Shown here: positions 18,206-27,650 of the stretch, in pieces
Layout of the letters: each line of letters starts with the position of its first letter
Position numbering within the stretch: the stretch's first letter is position 1
NCBI GenBank assembly: GCA_030066795.1
Contig: JASJAW010000022.1
Coordinates: forward strand, 62,001-126,000
Length of the DNA stretch: 64,000 nt
From: Dinoroseobacter sp.
Lineage (GTDB): Bacteria; Pseudomonadota; Alphaproteobacteria; Rhodobacterales; Rhodobacteraceae
Direction: 5' to 3'
Notes under the pieces: generated by a model
The model's input: the letters and a program-made list of their open reading frames with translations, nothing else
Told to the model about the DNA's origin: nothing
Databases searched by the model: none
Made by a program: the position numbers and the translations under genes

Positions 18206-19363
18206 ATGGCCGACACGGCGTCCCCGATAGCCATGCCGGACCAAGCCACAGGGTCGCCTGAGGCGTCCGAAACCCCGTCCGAAGGCCTTGGCCTCGACGG
18301 GGTTGTTATTTCTGTGGATGCGATGGGCGGAGACCGAGGCCCTGCCCCCGTCGTCGCGGGACTAGCAAAGTCCGCCGCAAAAAATCCCGAAATCGCGTTC
18401 ATCGTGCATGGCGACAAGGTTGAGATCGACCGCCTCGTGGCTCGGCGGAAGATTCTGAAGGGGCGCGTCGTCGTCCGGAATGCCGAGGCGGTTGTGCAGA
18501 TGTCCGACAAGCCGAGCCAGGTGATGCGCTCCGGCAAAAACACCTCGATGTGGTCAGCCATCGACAGTGTGCGCAACGGCGAGGCCTCGGTTTGCGTCTC
18601 TTGCGGAAACACCGGAGCGCTTATGGCCTTGTCGATGGTGCGTCTGCGTAAAGCGCCCGGCGTAAACCGCCCGGCAATTGCATGTCTCTGGCCCTCCCGC
18701 AACCAGGGAGGGTTCAATGTCATGCTTGATGTCGGCGCAGATATCCGCGCCGACGCGCAGGATTTGCTGCAATACGCTTTGATGGGCGCGTCCTATGCCA
18801 GAAACGGGCTTGGATTAAAGAACCCGCGCGTTGGACTGCTAAATGTCGGCACGGAAGAACACAAAGGCCGCGCTGAGTTAAAAGCCGCCCACGACCTGAT
18901 CGCCGACACCGCGCCACAGGCCAACTATGATTTCGTGGGTTTCGTGGAGGGCGGTGACATTCCCTCAGATCGGGTCGACGTAATCGTAACCGACGGATAC
19001 ACCGGCAACATTGCTTTGAAGACCGCTGAAGGAACGGCGGCGCTGATCAGAGAGTTCCTGACCAACGCCTTCAAAAAAACGCCGTTGTCGCGGATCGCTG
19101 CCCTGCTGGCCTATACGTCACTGCGCCGTCTTGGCAAACGCATCGACCCGAGGCGCGTGAATGGCGGGGTGTTTTTGGGTCTCAATGGGACTGTGGTGAA
19201 ATCCCACGGCTCGGCGGACGCAACTGGTGTTTCCGCGGCCATCAAATTGGCCTTCGAGCTTGCCAAAACCGGATTCACGGAACGACTTGCCGCACGGGTT
19301 GCCTCTACCGCCGTACCGCGCGAGAGTGCGGACGCAACATCCGAAAAAAAATCGAGCGAGTAG
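18206..19363 (+). CDS. plsX: phosphate acyltransferase PlsX
   Basis: 385 residues. Converts acyl-ACP and phosphate to acyl-phosphate for PlsY-dependent phosphatidic acid synthesis; peripheral on the inner membrane. The family start VISVDAMGGDRGP appears only at residue 33, so this copy has a 30-residue N-terminal extension rich in Pro/Glu/Ser. AGGAAGG precedes the ATG at 18206, which supports the long form. SCGNTGALM, VGLLNVGTEEHKG and TDGYTGNIALKT are conserved. It ends one base before the AATG of fabH. Confidence 0.95.
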   Translation: MADTASPIAMPDQATGSPEASETPSEGLGLDGVVISVDAMGGDRGPAPVVAGLAKSAAKNPEIAFIVHGDKVEIDRLVARRKILKGRVVVRNAEAVVQMSDKPSQVMRSGKNTSMWSAIDSVRNGEASVCVSCGNTGALMALSMVRLRKAPGVNRPAIACLWPSRNQGGFNVMLDVGADIRADAQDLLQYALMGASYARNGLGLKNPRVGLLNVGTEEHKGRAELKAAHDLIADTAPQANYDFVGFVEGGDIPSDRVDVIVTDGYTGNIALKTAEGTAALIREFLTNAFKKTPLSRIAALLAYTSLRRLGKRIDPRRVNGGVFLGLNGTVVKSHGSADATGVSAAIKLAFELAKTGFTERLAARVASTAVPRESADATSEKKSSE

Positions 19364-19364
19364 A

Positions 19365-20339
19365 ATGACGAAACGGGCCGTTGTTTGTGGAGTTGGGCAT
19401 TATCTGCCGGATCGCGTAGTCCCGAATTCGGAATTTGAGAAAACACTTGATACATCAGATGAGTGGATCAGGACCCGATCGGGGATCGAAAGGCGGCACT
19501 TCGCCGCCGAAGATGAGCGTACATCGGATCTTGCACTTCAGGCCGCGACGCGCGCCTTGGCGCAAGGCGGAGTGGATCCACAAACCATCGACGGTATTGT
19601 TGTCGCAACTTCCACACCTGACCTGACGTTCCCATCTGTCGCGACAATGGTACAGGCGCGGCTCGGCATCACACGCGGCTTCGCATTCGATGTTCAGGCA
19701 GTGTGCGCGGGTTTCGTCTTTGCGCTCGCAAATGCTACGGCGCTGATTGTGTCTGGCCAAGCCAGCAGAGTTATTGTGATCGGCGCTGAAACCTTTTCCC
19801 GGATTATGGACTGGTCCGACCGTGGCACCTGCGTTCTGTTCGGCGATGGCGCGGGCGCACTGGTGCTGGAAGCCGTCGACGCCGAAGGCAGCTCCGAAGA
19901 TCGCGGCGTTCTGGCGAGCGATCTCAATTCTGACGGCCGCTATAAGGATATTCTTTTTGTGGACGGTGGTGTCTCTGCGACCCAGACGACCGGCGTTCTG
20001 CGCATGGAAGGAAAAGAAGTCTTTCGCCATGCAGTGGAGAAACTGGCCGAGACAGCGCATACCGCCCTCGATAAGGCCGGCCTCACACCCGATGACGTCG
20101 CATGGGTTGTGCCGCATCAGGCGAACTTGCGCATCATCAAGCGCACAGCTCAAAAGATGGGGATAGGCATGGACCGCGTGGTCGTCACCGTTCAAAACCA
20201 CGGAAACACCTCTGCCGCATCGATTCCCCTCGCTTTGTCAGTGGCCGCGTCAGAGGGCAAAATAAAGGCCGGAGATGTAATCGTCACCGAGGCTATTGGG
20301 GGCGGTTTGTCCTGGGGATCTGTCGTTCTTCGTTGGTAA
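19365..20339 (+). CDS. fabH: 3-oxoacyl-ACP synthase III
   Basis: 324-residue thiolase-fold enzyme that starts fatty-acid chains by condensing acetyl-CoA with malonyl-ACP. The catalytic triad is visible: Cys114 in VQAVCAGF, His in VVPHQANLRI near 250 and Asn in QNHGNTSAAS near 280. FGDGAGALVLE and the closing EAIGGGLSWGSVVLRW are typical. The start codon lies directly after the plsX stop, so the genes are coupled. The length is normal. Confidence 0.96.
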   Translation: MTKRAVVCGVGHYLPDRVVPNSEFEKTLDTSDEWIRTRSGIERRHFAAEDERTSDLALQAATRALAQGGVDPQTIDGIVVATSTPDLTFPSVATMVQARLGITRGFAFDVQAVCAGFVFALANATALIVSGQASRVIVIGAETFSRIMDWSDRGTCVLFGDGAGALVLEAVDAEGSSEDRGVLASDLNSDGRYKDILFVDGGVSATQTTGVLRMEGKEVFRHAVEKLAETAHTALDKAGLTPDDVAWVVPHQANLRIIKRTAQKMGIGMDRVVVTVQNHGNTSAASIPLALSVAASEGKIKAGDVIVTEAIGGGLSWGSVVLRW

Positions 20340-20394
20340 CTGCGTTTTTCGGCGTTTTCCTGCTTTCTCAGCCTCCTCCGACAAGCCCTTGATA

Positions 20395-20424
20395 TTGACT
20401 CGGAATTCGCCCCGGGCGTAACGT
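20395..20424 (+). promoter_or_regulatory. candidate promoter for ihfA
   Basis: TTGACT and TAACGT are separated by 18 bases, ending 25 bases before the ihfA start codon, in the 109-base gap after fabH. The -35 box is one mismatch from consensus. Confidence 0.4.
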
Positions 20425-20448
20425 TGCCTACGATTTGACGGAGGCGAC

Positions 20449-20751
20449 ATGGGTAACAAGACTTTGACACGCATGGATTTGAGCGATGCCGTGTTCCGGG
20501 AGGTGGGGCTGTCACGGAACGAAAGCGCCCAGATCGTCGAGAGCATTCTCCAACATATGTCGGATGCATTGGTACGTGGGGAAAGCGTGAAGATTTCATC
20601 TTTCGGCACTTTCAGCGTGCGAGATAAATCCGCGCGGATCGGGCGCAATCCGAAAACCGGAGAAGAAGTTCCGATCCACCCGCGGCGCGTGCTGACCTTC
20701 CGACCGTCGCATTTGATGAAGGATCGCGTTGCAAACGGCAATCGCGACTGA
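20449..20751 (+). CDS. ihfA: integration host factor subunit alpha
   Basis: 100-residue HU/IHF fold DNA-bending protein. [26 protein letters not shown] forms the dimer helices, [25 protein letters not shown] is the signature, and the beta-arm is [12 protein letters not shown]. The alpha subunit is indicated by sequence and by position between fabH and the merR gene. It works with IhfB, encoded elsewhere, in recombination, transcription and nucleoid structure. GGAGG precedes the ATG. Confidence 0.95.
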   Translation: MGNKTLTRMDLSDAVFREVGLSRNESAQIVESILQHMSDALVRGESVKISSFGTFSVRDKSARIGRNPKTGEEVPIHPRRVLTFRPSHLMKDRVANGNRD

Positions 20752-20819
20752 AGTACGACTGCCCCTATACGCGAAAACCGGGGGCATCGCTTAGGCTGAG
20801 CAGGGCTGGAGAGGCCAGA

Positions 20820-21593
20820 ATGGCGAAATCTGCGGACGCATTTCGCACCATTAGTGAGGTTGCCGACTGGCTCGGCGTACCGACCCATGTATTGCGTTTC
20901 TGGGAAAGCAAGTTCCCTCAGGTGAAACCGGTAAAGCGCGCCGGAGGCCGGCGGTATTATCGGCCCAACGACATGCTGCTTCTCGCCGGGATCCGGGTCC
21001 TTCTCCATGATGACGGGATGACCATTCGCGGCGTTCAAAAGATTTTGCGCGAGAAAGGCGTCAAACACGTTGTAGCCTTGGCCGATCGTAAAGTGGCCGA
21101 CGGCGCTGAGCCGGCCGCAACCGCGCCAAGCCGACCGGCAGCGACCGAGGAAGACAACATCGTTGATCTCCCCCGGAAGGAAGCACCTGCCCCCGCGGCG
21201 GAGATCCCTGAAGCCCCATCCGACACTTCGCCTGAGGCGGCGGAGCGCTCGGCTCCCGACCAAGAAGACGCGCCCGAACCGGCCGTCGCGCACGATGACG
21301 AAGATCAGATGACCCTGTTTGCCAGCGGTGCGGAAGCTGCGGGCATCTCTGAGAGCCCTGATCAAACGGAAGAACCGCAAAGCGAAAGCGCAGTCGCTCT
21401 ACCGGACCTGCCGGGCCCAAGCCCTGTGGGAGGGCCGTCTTTGGCGCCTCTGCTTGAGCAGATCAGGACGGCGAGTCCTGGAGTGGCGAACGAAATACGA
21501 CAGGTTCTCGCCACACAGAAAGACCGGCTGGAAGCCCTGCGCGACCGGCTCCGTGGCACATCTGACAGGTCGGGGTCGGACACCGACACCTGA
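20820..21593 (+). CDS. MerR family transcriptional regulator
   Basis: 257 residues. The N-terminal winged helix-turn-helix ([22 protein letters not shown], then [17 protein letters not shown]) is MerR-like and ends in the dimerizing segment up to residue 80. The remaining 170 residues are acidic, Pro/Ala-rich and probably disordered, with a short helical C-terminus ([23 protein letters not shown]). No metal- or ligand-binding cysteines are seen. This gene follows ihfA in most Rhodobacteraceae; its targets are unknown. It lies just before tRNA-Pro. Confidence 0.85.
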   Translation: MAKSADAFRTISEVADWLGVPTHVLRFWESKFPQVKPVKRAGGRRYYRPNDMLLLAGIRVLLHDDGMTIRGVQKILREKGVKHVVALADRKVADGAEPAATAPSRPAATEEDNIVDLPRKEAPAPAAEIPEAPSDTSPEAAERSAPDQEDAPEPAVAHDDEDQMTLFASGAEAAGISESPDQTEEPQSESAVALPDLPGPSPVGGPSLAPLLEQIRTASPGVANEIRQVLATQKDRLEALRDRLRGTSDRSGSDTDT

Positions 21594-21645
21594 TGCAGAA
21601 ATCGTCTTGCTCCTGCCGCAGAAACCGGTATGAACACCACAGTGT

Positions 21646-21722
21646 CGGGCTATGGCGCAGCCTGGTAGCGCGTCCGTCTGGGGGACGGAAGGTCGCAGGT
21701 TCAAGTCCTGCTAGCCCGACCA
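21646..21722 (+). tRNA. tRNA-Pro (anticodon GGG)
   Basis: 77 bases with an encoded CCA end. The acceptor stem CGGGCTA/TAGCCCG is perfect. The anticodon stem TCCGT/ACGGA encloses loop CTGGGGG, giving anticodon GGG, which reads CCC and CCU. The T-loop GTTCAAGTC is canonical. It lies 52 bases downstream of the merR stop on the same strand. Confidence 0.95.
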
Positions 21723-21792
21723 GACACAATCATCCCACCTCCCGCTTCCGCTGCATTCCGCGATCCTGCGGGCAGGTCTGACGGGGGCTGCT

Positions 21793-22890
21793 ATGGCACT
21801 TGATCTCAGCACTACCGCTCCGGGCGTCCTGCCGGACACCGCGCTGCGGGGTCTGATCGAGAGCGGCGCATTGGCGGCTGACAATCCGATCACTGATGCC
21901 CAAATCCAGCCTGCGAGCCTCGATCTGCGCCTCGGCGCCACGGCCTATCGCGTCCGCGCTTCTTTCCTGGCAGGACAGGGAAAGACAGTCGCCGAACGGC
22001 TTGCGGATTTCGAAATGCATCGTGTGGATCTGTCGGGCGGTGCGGTTCTGGAAAAAGGTTGCGTATATCTTGTACCGCTGATGGAGCGGCTCGATCTGCC
22101 CGAGGACATCCAGGCTGTCGCAAACGCCAAGAGCTCCACCGGGCGGCTTGATCTTCTGACACGAACGATCACCGATAATGGGGTCGAATTCGACCGCATC
22201 GCGCCGGGTTACACCGGTCCGCTTTATGCCGAGATTTGCCCCCGCTCTTTTTCCGTTCTGGTTCGTCCCGGCATGCGCCTGAACCAGATCCGGTTTCGCA
22301 ATGGCGAAGCCCGGCTGGGTGACGCGGCGCTGAGCCAGCTCCATGCCAAGGCTGGGCTCGTGTCTGGCCCTGCGCATATCGACGACGGGTTGGGGTTCTC
22401 AGTCGACCTGAAACCAGCGGACGGCACCCTCGTGGGTTACCGCGCCAAGCCCCATACAGGTGTGATAGATCTGGATAACATCGGGTATTATGACCCGGCC
22501 GAATACTGGGAAGAGGTGCATACCAGCACCGGACAAATCATTCTCGATCCTGGCGCATTTTACATCTTGGTAAGCCGTGAGGCAGTGCACATTCCGCCCG
22601 ACTACGCCGCCGAGATGGCCCCGTATCTGGCAATGGTTGGAGAGTTCCGCGTGCATTATGCAGGGTTCTTCGATCCCGGCTTCGGTCACGCGCGCGCCGG
22701 GGGCTCCGGCTCACGCGGTGTGCTGGAAGTACGCTGCCACGAAGCGCCGTTCGTGCTCGAACACGGCCAGATTGTCGGGCGTTTGGTCTACGAACGCATG
22801 AGCGCGCAGCCAGATGTGCTCTATGGCGCTGAAATCGCATCGAATTATCAAGGCCAAGGCCTGAAGCTGTCTAAGCATTTCCGCAGCTAG
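21793..22890 (+). CDS. dcd: 2'-deoxycytidine 5'-triphosphate deaminase, fused two-domain form
   Basis: 365 residues, twice the size of standard Dcd. It contains two dUTPase/Dcd-like halves: the first with IQPASLDLRLG (residues 39-49) and NAKSSTGRLDLLTR near 115, the second with the GQIILDPGAFYILVSREAV segment near 245. This layout matches the alphaproteobacterial DCD N- and C-domain family (pfam06559 type). It deaminates dCTP to dUTP for dTMP synthesis. The gene stands just after tRNA-Pro and 6 bases before an MFS gene. Confidence 0.85.
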   Translation: MALDLSTTAPGVLPDTALRGLIESGALAADNPITDAQIQPASLDLRLGATAYRVRASFLAGQGKTVAERLADFEMHRVDLSGGAVLEKGCVYLVPLMERLDLPEDIQAVANAKSSTGRLDLLTRTITDNGVEFDRIAPGYTGPLYAEICPRSFSVLVRPGMRLNQIRFRNGEARLGDAALSQLHAKAGLVSGPAHIDDGLGFSVDLKPADGTLVGYRAKPHTGVIDLDNIGYYDPAEYWEEVHTSTGQIILDPGAFYILVSREAVHIPPDYAAEMAPYLAMVGEFRVHYAGFFDPGFGHARAGGSGSRGVLEVRCHEAPFVLEHGQIVGRLVYERMSAQPDVLYGAEIASNYQGQGLKLSKHFRS

Positions 22891-22896
22891 CCCCCG

Positions 22897-24042
22897 ATGA
22901 CCCGCCCGATCCTTTTGCTACTCCTGTCCGTCGGGATCGTCGGAGTGACCGCACTCATGCTGTCGCCGATTGCCTCTGCTGTTGCGGGAGGGCTGCCGGA
23001 CGCAACGGCGCAAGGCGTGCTTTTCGGCGCGGCGGTTTATGGCGCGGCCACCGCGCTTTCTGCGCTGCTCCTTGCCCCGCAAGCGGACAGGTTCGGGGCA
23101 GACAGGTCGTTGCAAGTCGCGCTCTTCGTGCTCTTCCTCGGGTTTGCAGGAGCCGGGTTGTCCCCGACCCTGCCCGCCTTTCTGGCGGCGCAAGCCACGC
23201 TTGGGCTTGCCACAGGCCTGGCGTTGCCGTCGGCCTATGCTCTGGCCGCCCATGCGGCGCTTCCTGGCCGCGAAGCACAGACAATGGGTCTTGTACTGAG
23301 TGGCTGGACACTCAGCCTTGTCGCTGGTGTCAGTCTTGCAGCATTTGGCGCAGAACTGCTCGGATGGCGCAGCATGTTTCTCTCTCTCGCGCTGGTCTCG
23401 GCCGTTGTCCTGATAGGCGTCTCACGCACTCGTTTCGAGGCCCCGCGCGGACGAGCCACCTCGCCTCTGACTGGCCTGCGCGTACCGGGGATAGGGCGGG
23501 CGCTTGCGATGATGGGCGCTCTGATGCTGGGCTTTTACTTCACCTACACTTTCATCGGCACTCACGTGACAGAAACACTCGGGCGCTCGACCGCTGCGGC
23601 CGGTCTTGTGCCGCTGATCTACGGACTGGGGTTTGGCGCGACCACACTGCTCGACCGCTACATCGACCGGATCGGGCCCGCGCGAACAGCGCGACCGCTT
23701 TTTGCGTTTAATGTGCTTCTCTATATCGCCATGGCGGTGGCGGCCCCCAGTTTCGGAGCCCTTTTGTGCCTGGCCTTTATCTGGGGGTTCACGCAGCACC
23801 TCGGACTGAACCTCGCCGTCGGACGGTTGACCGCTCTCGATCCCGGACAGCGCGGCGCAATCCTCGGGCTGAACAGCTGCGTCACCTATTTGATGGTTTT
23901 CCTGGGGGCTGCTGCCGGTGGTGTCATTTTCACCCAAGCTGGATTTCCAGCTCTGCCCGTACTCTCGGCCCTCCTGCTGGTGTATCTCGCCATGGAGGCA
24001 GGAACGCGCAGTGCCTGGACACGGCAGACCAGTTCAGGCTGA
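22897..24042 (+). CDS. MFS transporter, substrate unknown
   Basis: 381 residues with about twelve hydrophobic segments and very short loops. The loop 2-3 motif APQADRFGADRSLQ fits MFS. The overall layout resembles the CynX/AraJ-type exporters; no substrate can be assigned. It starts six bases after the dCTP deaminase stop, so it is probably cotranscribed. It converges on scpB with a 3-base gap and no visible terminator. Confidence 0.83.
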   Translation: MTRPILLLLLSVGIVGVTALMLSPIASAVAGGLPDATAQGVLFGAAVYGAATALSALLLAPQADRFGADRSLQVALFVLFLGFAGAGLSPTLPAFLAAQATLGLATGLALPSAYALAAHAALPGREAQTMGLVLSGWTLSLVAGVSLAAFGAELLGWRSMFLSLALVSAVVLIGVSRTRFEAPRGRATSPLTGLRVPGIGRALAMMGALMLGFYFTYTFIGTHVTETLGRSTAAAGLVPLIYGLGFGATTLLDRYIDRIGPARTARPLFAFNVLLYIAMAVAAPSFGALLCLAFIWGFTQHLGLNLAVGRLTALDPGQRGAILGLNSCVTYLMVFLGAAAGGVIFTQAGFPALPVLSALLLVYLAMEAGTRSAWTRQTSSG

Positions 24043-24045
24043 AGA

Positions 24046-24714
24046 TTACTCTTCGAACATATCCGTCTGATCTTCGGCTGCCTCGTCTTCGCCTTCCGAG
24101 CCGTTGGGATCAAAGCTGCCAGGAGGGGGACGGCTTTCCAGAAGACCTGCCGCCCGGAGGTCCGACAAGCCGGGCAAGTCACGCGCAGATTCCAGTCCGA
24201 AATGGTCCAGAAAGCTTTGCGTCGCGACAAAGGTCACCGGACGACCCGGCGTCATGCGACGCCGGCCAAACTTGACCCATTCCAACTCAATGAGCAGATC
24301 AAGCGTGCCGCGGCTGACCGAAACGCCGCGAATTTCCTCAATCTCGGCGCGAGTCACCGGCTGGTGGTAGGCAATAATGGCGAGCGTCTCGATCGCCGCA
24401 CGGCTCAGCTTGCGCGTCTCTACCGTTTCCTTTTGCATCAGAAAGCCGAGGTCAGGCGCTGTGCGGATCGCCCAGGCCTCGCCCACCTTCACCACTGCAA
24501 CGCCACGCCCTTCGTAACGCTTCTGCAATTGCTCCAGCGCAGCCGGTGCGTCACAACCATGTGGCAGGCGCGTGTGCAGCTCTCGGACCGTGATCGGCTC
24601 GGCGGTGGCGAACAAAATGGCCTCCACCATCCGCTCCTGATCCCCCATGGGGGGGGCCTCAAACAGGCTTTCCGTCTCAGCTTCAGGCTCGGTGGCCTCA
24701 TTGGGCTCAGTCAT
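24046..24714 (-). CDS. scpB: segregation and condensation protein B
   Basis: 222 residues. Two tandem winged-helix domains, with MVEAILFATAEPITVRELHTRLP at the front and the highly conserved ETRKLSRAAIETLAIIAYHQPVTRAEIEEIRGV in the middle. An acidic disordered tail ends in DQTDMFEE. ScpB dimers bind the kleisin ScpA and, with SMC, condense the chromosome. Its start overlaps the scpA stop by 4 bases. Confidence 0.95.
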   Translation of the reverse strand: MTEPNEATEPEAETESLFEAPPMGDQERMVEAILFATAEPITVRELHTRLPHGCDAPAALEQLQKRYEGRGVAVVKVGEAWAIRTAPDLGFLMQKETVETRKLSRAAIETLAIIAYHQPVTRAEIEEIRGVSVSRGTLDLLIELEWVKFGRRRMTPGRPVTFVATQSFLDHFGLESARDLPGLSDLRAAGLLESRPPPGSFDPNGSEGEDEAAEDQTDMFEE

Positions 24715-25505
24715 ATCGCGTCGGGTTTTCTCTTGATCTGGATCGGGGCGAACGTTTCCCCTTGTCGTATTTCGATCTTACCGGCTTTGGCCAGTTCAAG
24801 CGAGGCTGCGAAGGTCGCTGCGGTTGCAGACCGCCGGCGCTTGGGATCAAGCGTCCAGCCATCAGGCAAGTACGAGGCCAATTCCGTCCAATCGCCAGCA
24901 AACCGGATAAGGCCGGACATACGCTCAAGCGCCTGCTCTAGGGTCAACACGCTGTCGCGGTCCATAACGAAGGGACGAAACTCGTCCTTGGTGCGCGTTC
25001 GCGCATAGGCCTGCATCAGATCGATCAGCGTTGCGGAATAGGTTACTTTCCGTGACCGCGTTACAACTTCCGGGATGCCACGCACGAAGAAATCACGTCC
25101 CAACTGGTCGCGCGCCATCAACTGCGCCGCCGCGTTGCGCATGGCCTCCAACCGTTCGAGCTGGAAGGCCAGATGGGCGGCCAGCTCCTCACCACTGGGA
25201 CCATCGTCTGTAGGATCCGGCGGCAGGAGCAAGCGCGACTTCAGGAACGCAAGCCAGGCTGCCATCACGAGATAATCTGCCGCAAGCTCGATCCGAAGCT
25301 TCTTCGCCTGCTCCACAAAGGCCAGGTATTGCTCCGCCAGCGCAAGGATCGACACCTTGCGCAGATCAACCTTCTGAGTCCGCGAGAGCTGCAACAACAG
25401 GTCAAGCGGCCCCTCGAAACCGTCGACATCGACGATCAGGGCCTCGGCTGCGAGGCGCTCTTCCACGCTGACGCGGGCGGGCTGATCCCATTGCTCGTCG
25501 GTCAT
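24711..25505 (-). CDS. scpA: segregation and condensation protein A (kleisin)
   Basis: 264 residues. The N-terminal kleisin helix region VDVDGFEGPLDLLLQLSRTQKVDLRKVSILALAEQYL (residues 24-60) is diagnostic. ADYLVMAAWLAFLKSRLLLPP follows, and a C-terminal winged helix near residue 215 (RRRSATAATFAASLELAKAGKIEIRQ) would bind SMC. ScpA bridges SMC heads and recruits ScpB. It lies 41 bases downstream of nagZ. Confidence 0.95.
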   Translation of the reverse strand: MTDEQWDQPARVSVEERLAAEALIVDVDGFEGPLDLLLQLSRTQKVDLRKVSILALAEQYLAFVEQAKKLRIELAADYLVMAAWLAFLKSRLLLPPDPTDDGPSGEELAAHLAFQLERLEAMRNAAAQLMARDQLGRDFFVRGIPEVVTRSRKVTYSATLIDLMQAYARTRTKDEFRPFVMDRDSVLTLEQALERMSGLIRFAGDWTELASYLPDGWTLDPKRRRSATAATFAASLELAKAGKIEIRQGETFAPIQIKRKPDAI

Positions 25506-25546
25506 GCGATCCTTTGGCGGTCCGAAGGCTGCTCTGTGACGCGGGT

Positions 25547-26548
25547 TCAGATCCCGCGTTCCAATGCCTCAAGTTCCGCTGCGCAGGCCGCGATGTCAAC
25601 GGGTACGGGCTCAGAGTCCCGCGGTAAGCGGGCTTTCAACGCCGCGTCCGCGCGGGCGTGCGACGACGCGGTCAGAGGACCAAGCGCGTCCGCCAGCGCT
25701 GCCATTTCGGGCATCTTGCCGTTGCAATGCAAAACCAGATCGCATCCTGCAGTCAGAGCCGCTTGCCCCCGTGTGACCACGTCACCGCAGAGCGCTTCCA
25801 TCGAAATATCGTCGGTCATAAGCAGGCCGGTGAAACCAATCTCGTTTCGGATCAGGTCAATCATTACGGGTGATTGCGTCGCCGGCCGAGCTGGATCAAA
25901 TGCCTCGAATACCACATGCGCACTCATCGCCATCGGCAGATCGTTGAGCGCCCTGAAAGGCGCGAAATCCACAGACCGCAACTGCTCGGCTGACGCGTCC
26001 GTGCGTGGCACCTCCAGATGGCTGTCCACATTTGCGCGCCCATGGCCGGGAATATGTTTCAGAACCGGCAATACGCCGCCGGCCATCTGGGCCTCGGCAA
26101 GCGTCCGGCCGAGCCGCGACACCATTTCAGGGTCTGATCCATAGCATCGGTTGCGCAGGAAGGGATGTGTGTCGGGCGTAGCCACGTCGACCATAGGTGT
26201 ACAATTCACGTCAATGCCGACATCCCGGAGCTCTGCTGCGATAAGCCGACCGCGCAGCCAGAAGGCCCGGACCGGATCTGCACTGCGCGCAAGATCCAGC
26301 GGTGGCAGGTAAGATCGCCACTGAGGCGCAGTCATACGCGCGACCCGGCCACCCTCCTGATCAATCAGGATGGGGGCATCTCGCCCCACCGCGGAGCGCA
26401 GATCACTGCAAAGTTTGCGCAGTTGCTGCGGCGCTTCGACATTCCGGGCAAAGAGAATAAAGCCCCAGGGCTGAGCGGCTTGAAAAAACTGCTTCTCCTC
26501 AGGTGTGAGAACAGGCCCACTGCACCCGAAGATGTAGCTGTGGGTCAT
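25547..26548 (-). CDS. nagZ: beta-N-acetylhexosaminidase (NagZ)
   Basis: About 333 residues, glycoside hydrolase family 3. Removes GlcNAc from GlcNAc-anhydromuramyl peptides in cytosolic peptidoglycan recycling. Motifs are DQEGGRV (63-69), KHIPGHG (164-170, the family's KHFPGHG with Ile for Phe) and LLMTDDISM (243-250) carrying the nucleophile Asp. No signal peptide. I take the ATG at 26548, seven bases after the SPOR gene stop; upstream codons in this frame overlap that gene. Confidence 0.93.
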   Translation of the reverse strand: MTHSYIFGCSGPVLTPEEKQFFQAAQPWGFILFARNVEAPQQLRKLCSDLRSAVGRDAPILIDQEGGRVARMTAPQWRSYLPPLDLARSADPVRAFWLRGRLIAAELRDVGIDVNCTPMVDVATPDTHPFLRNRCYGSDPEMVSRLGRTLAEAQMAGGVLPVLKHIPGHGRANVDSHLEVPRTDASAEQLRSVDFAPFRALNDLPMAMSAHVVFEAFDPARPATQSPVMIDLIRNEIGFTGLLMTDDISMEALCGDVVTRGQAALTAGCDLVLHCNGKMPEMAALADALGPLTASSHARADAALKARLPRDSEPVPVDIAACAAELEALERGI

Positions 26549-26555
26549 GCCCGCC

Positions 26556-27551
26556 TCAGAACTGAACGGGGACGCAATCCCGGTTCGCGGCAAGGAAAAC
26601 CGAGCAGAACCGTTGCGCTTCGGCCATATCCGCAAACCCGGTCATTCGCAGGCGGTAAAACGTAGAGGCCCCATCGCTCGACGGCAGGATAACCGGCGAC
26701 TTCCCGGTCATGTAGTCTCTGAACTGCGCGAACAACTGATCCCACGCCAAATAGGCTTCGGCTTCAGTTGCATAGGCGCGAAACTGTACCATGCGTGTGC
26801 CCGGGGCCAGTGTCGCCGGGTCAACAAAGGCAGTAGGCGTGGCTGCGGTCAGGGTGACGGTATCAGGCGTCAAGCTGGCGACGCGAACCTCCGCCGCCGG
26901 ACGTGCCGCCGGCCGCAGAGACCGCGCAACACCCGGCACGGTAGTCGGTACGATGTCAGCTGTCGCTTCTTCTTCTGCAACAAGCTCGGTCAAAAGCGCC
27001 TCGACCGCGAGTCCGGTGTCCCGAACCGGGTCCGGCGCGGCCTCAGGGTCGGGTGCCGTTTCAGACTGATATACTGCCTGCAAGACTTGTGCTTCGGTCA
27101 TCGGCGCTACAGACGCCGTTGCCTCCGCGACCACTGAATCCGGCAGCAGCTCAAGTTGTAGAGACGGAGGGGTTGCATCACTCAGGTCAAGAGGTCGCGG
27201 GGCGAGGATTATCTGCGCCGGCGCGTCGGCGGCAACACCAGCCGCCTGCACCTGGTTCACGGCAAGACCCTGATAGTCGGCTTGGCTTCCGCCTGGGTTT
27301 TCGGGCTGCACACGCATCGGGCCATCAAGGGCTCGGATCACCGGAACACCCGCGACATCACGCAACACAAGGTCATAGGACCACATCGCAAGCCCGCCGA
27401 TCAACACCAGCGAAGCAAGTCCGCCCATGAATGTCATCGCCCCTGCCGCCGGAGACGCGCCCTCCGCCCCGTAGGTGTGCTGCGACTCCTCATAGCTGGC
27501 GCCGCGATAGGCGCCATGCGCCCCTTGGGCGTACTGATCGTAAACGGTCAT
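26556..27551 (-). CDS. SPOR domain protein, FtsN-like
   Basis: About 331 residues. A short cytosolic N-terminus is followed by one transmembrane helix near residues 38-58 (AMTFMGGLASLVLIGGLAMW). A long Pro/Ala/acidic periplasmic linker leads to a C-terminal SPOR-like repeat (MVQFRAYATEAEAYLAWDQLF, then FYRLRMTGFADMAEAQRFCSVFL). SPOR domains bind denuded septal peptidoglycan, so a role in cell division is likely. The position between argS and nagZ is conserved in alphaproteobacteria. The ATG at 27551 is preferred over a longer frame to 27581. Confidence 0.85.
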   Translation of the reverse strand: MTVYDQYAQGAHGAYRGASYEESQHTYGAEGASPAAGAMTFMGGLASLVLIGGLAMWSYDLVLRDVAGVPVIRALDGPMRVQPENPGGSQADYQGLAVNQVQAAGVAADAPAQIILAPRPLDLSDATPPSLQLELLPDSVVAEATASVAPMTEAQVLQAVYQSETAPDPEAAPDPVRDTGLAVEALLTELVAEEEATADIVPTTVPGVARSLRPAARPAAEVRVASLTPDTVTLTAATPTAFVDPATLAPGTRMVQFRAYATEAEAYLAWDQLFAQFRDYMTGKSPVILPSSDGASTFYRLRMTGFADMAEAQRFCSVFLAANRDCVPVQF

Positions 27552-27650
27552 AGTCCTGCCTCTGCGCTCACCCCCGGACATAATTCCCAGAGATGTCTCT
27601 GACTGCTCAATCCCGCAGTGGCGGCGCGCGGTTCAGGTGGCTCTATTGGC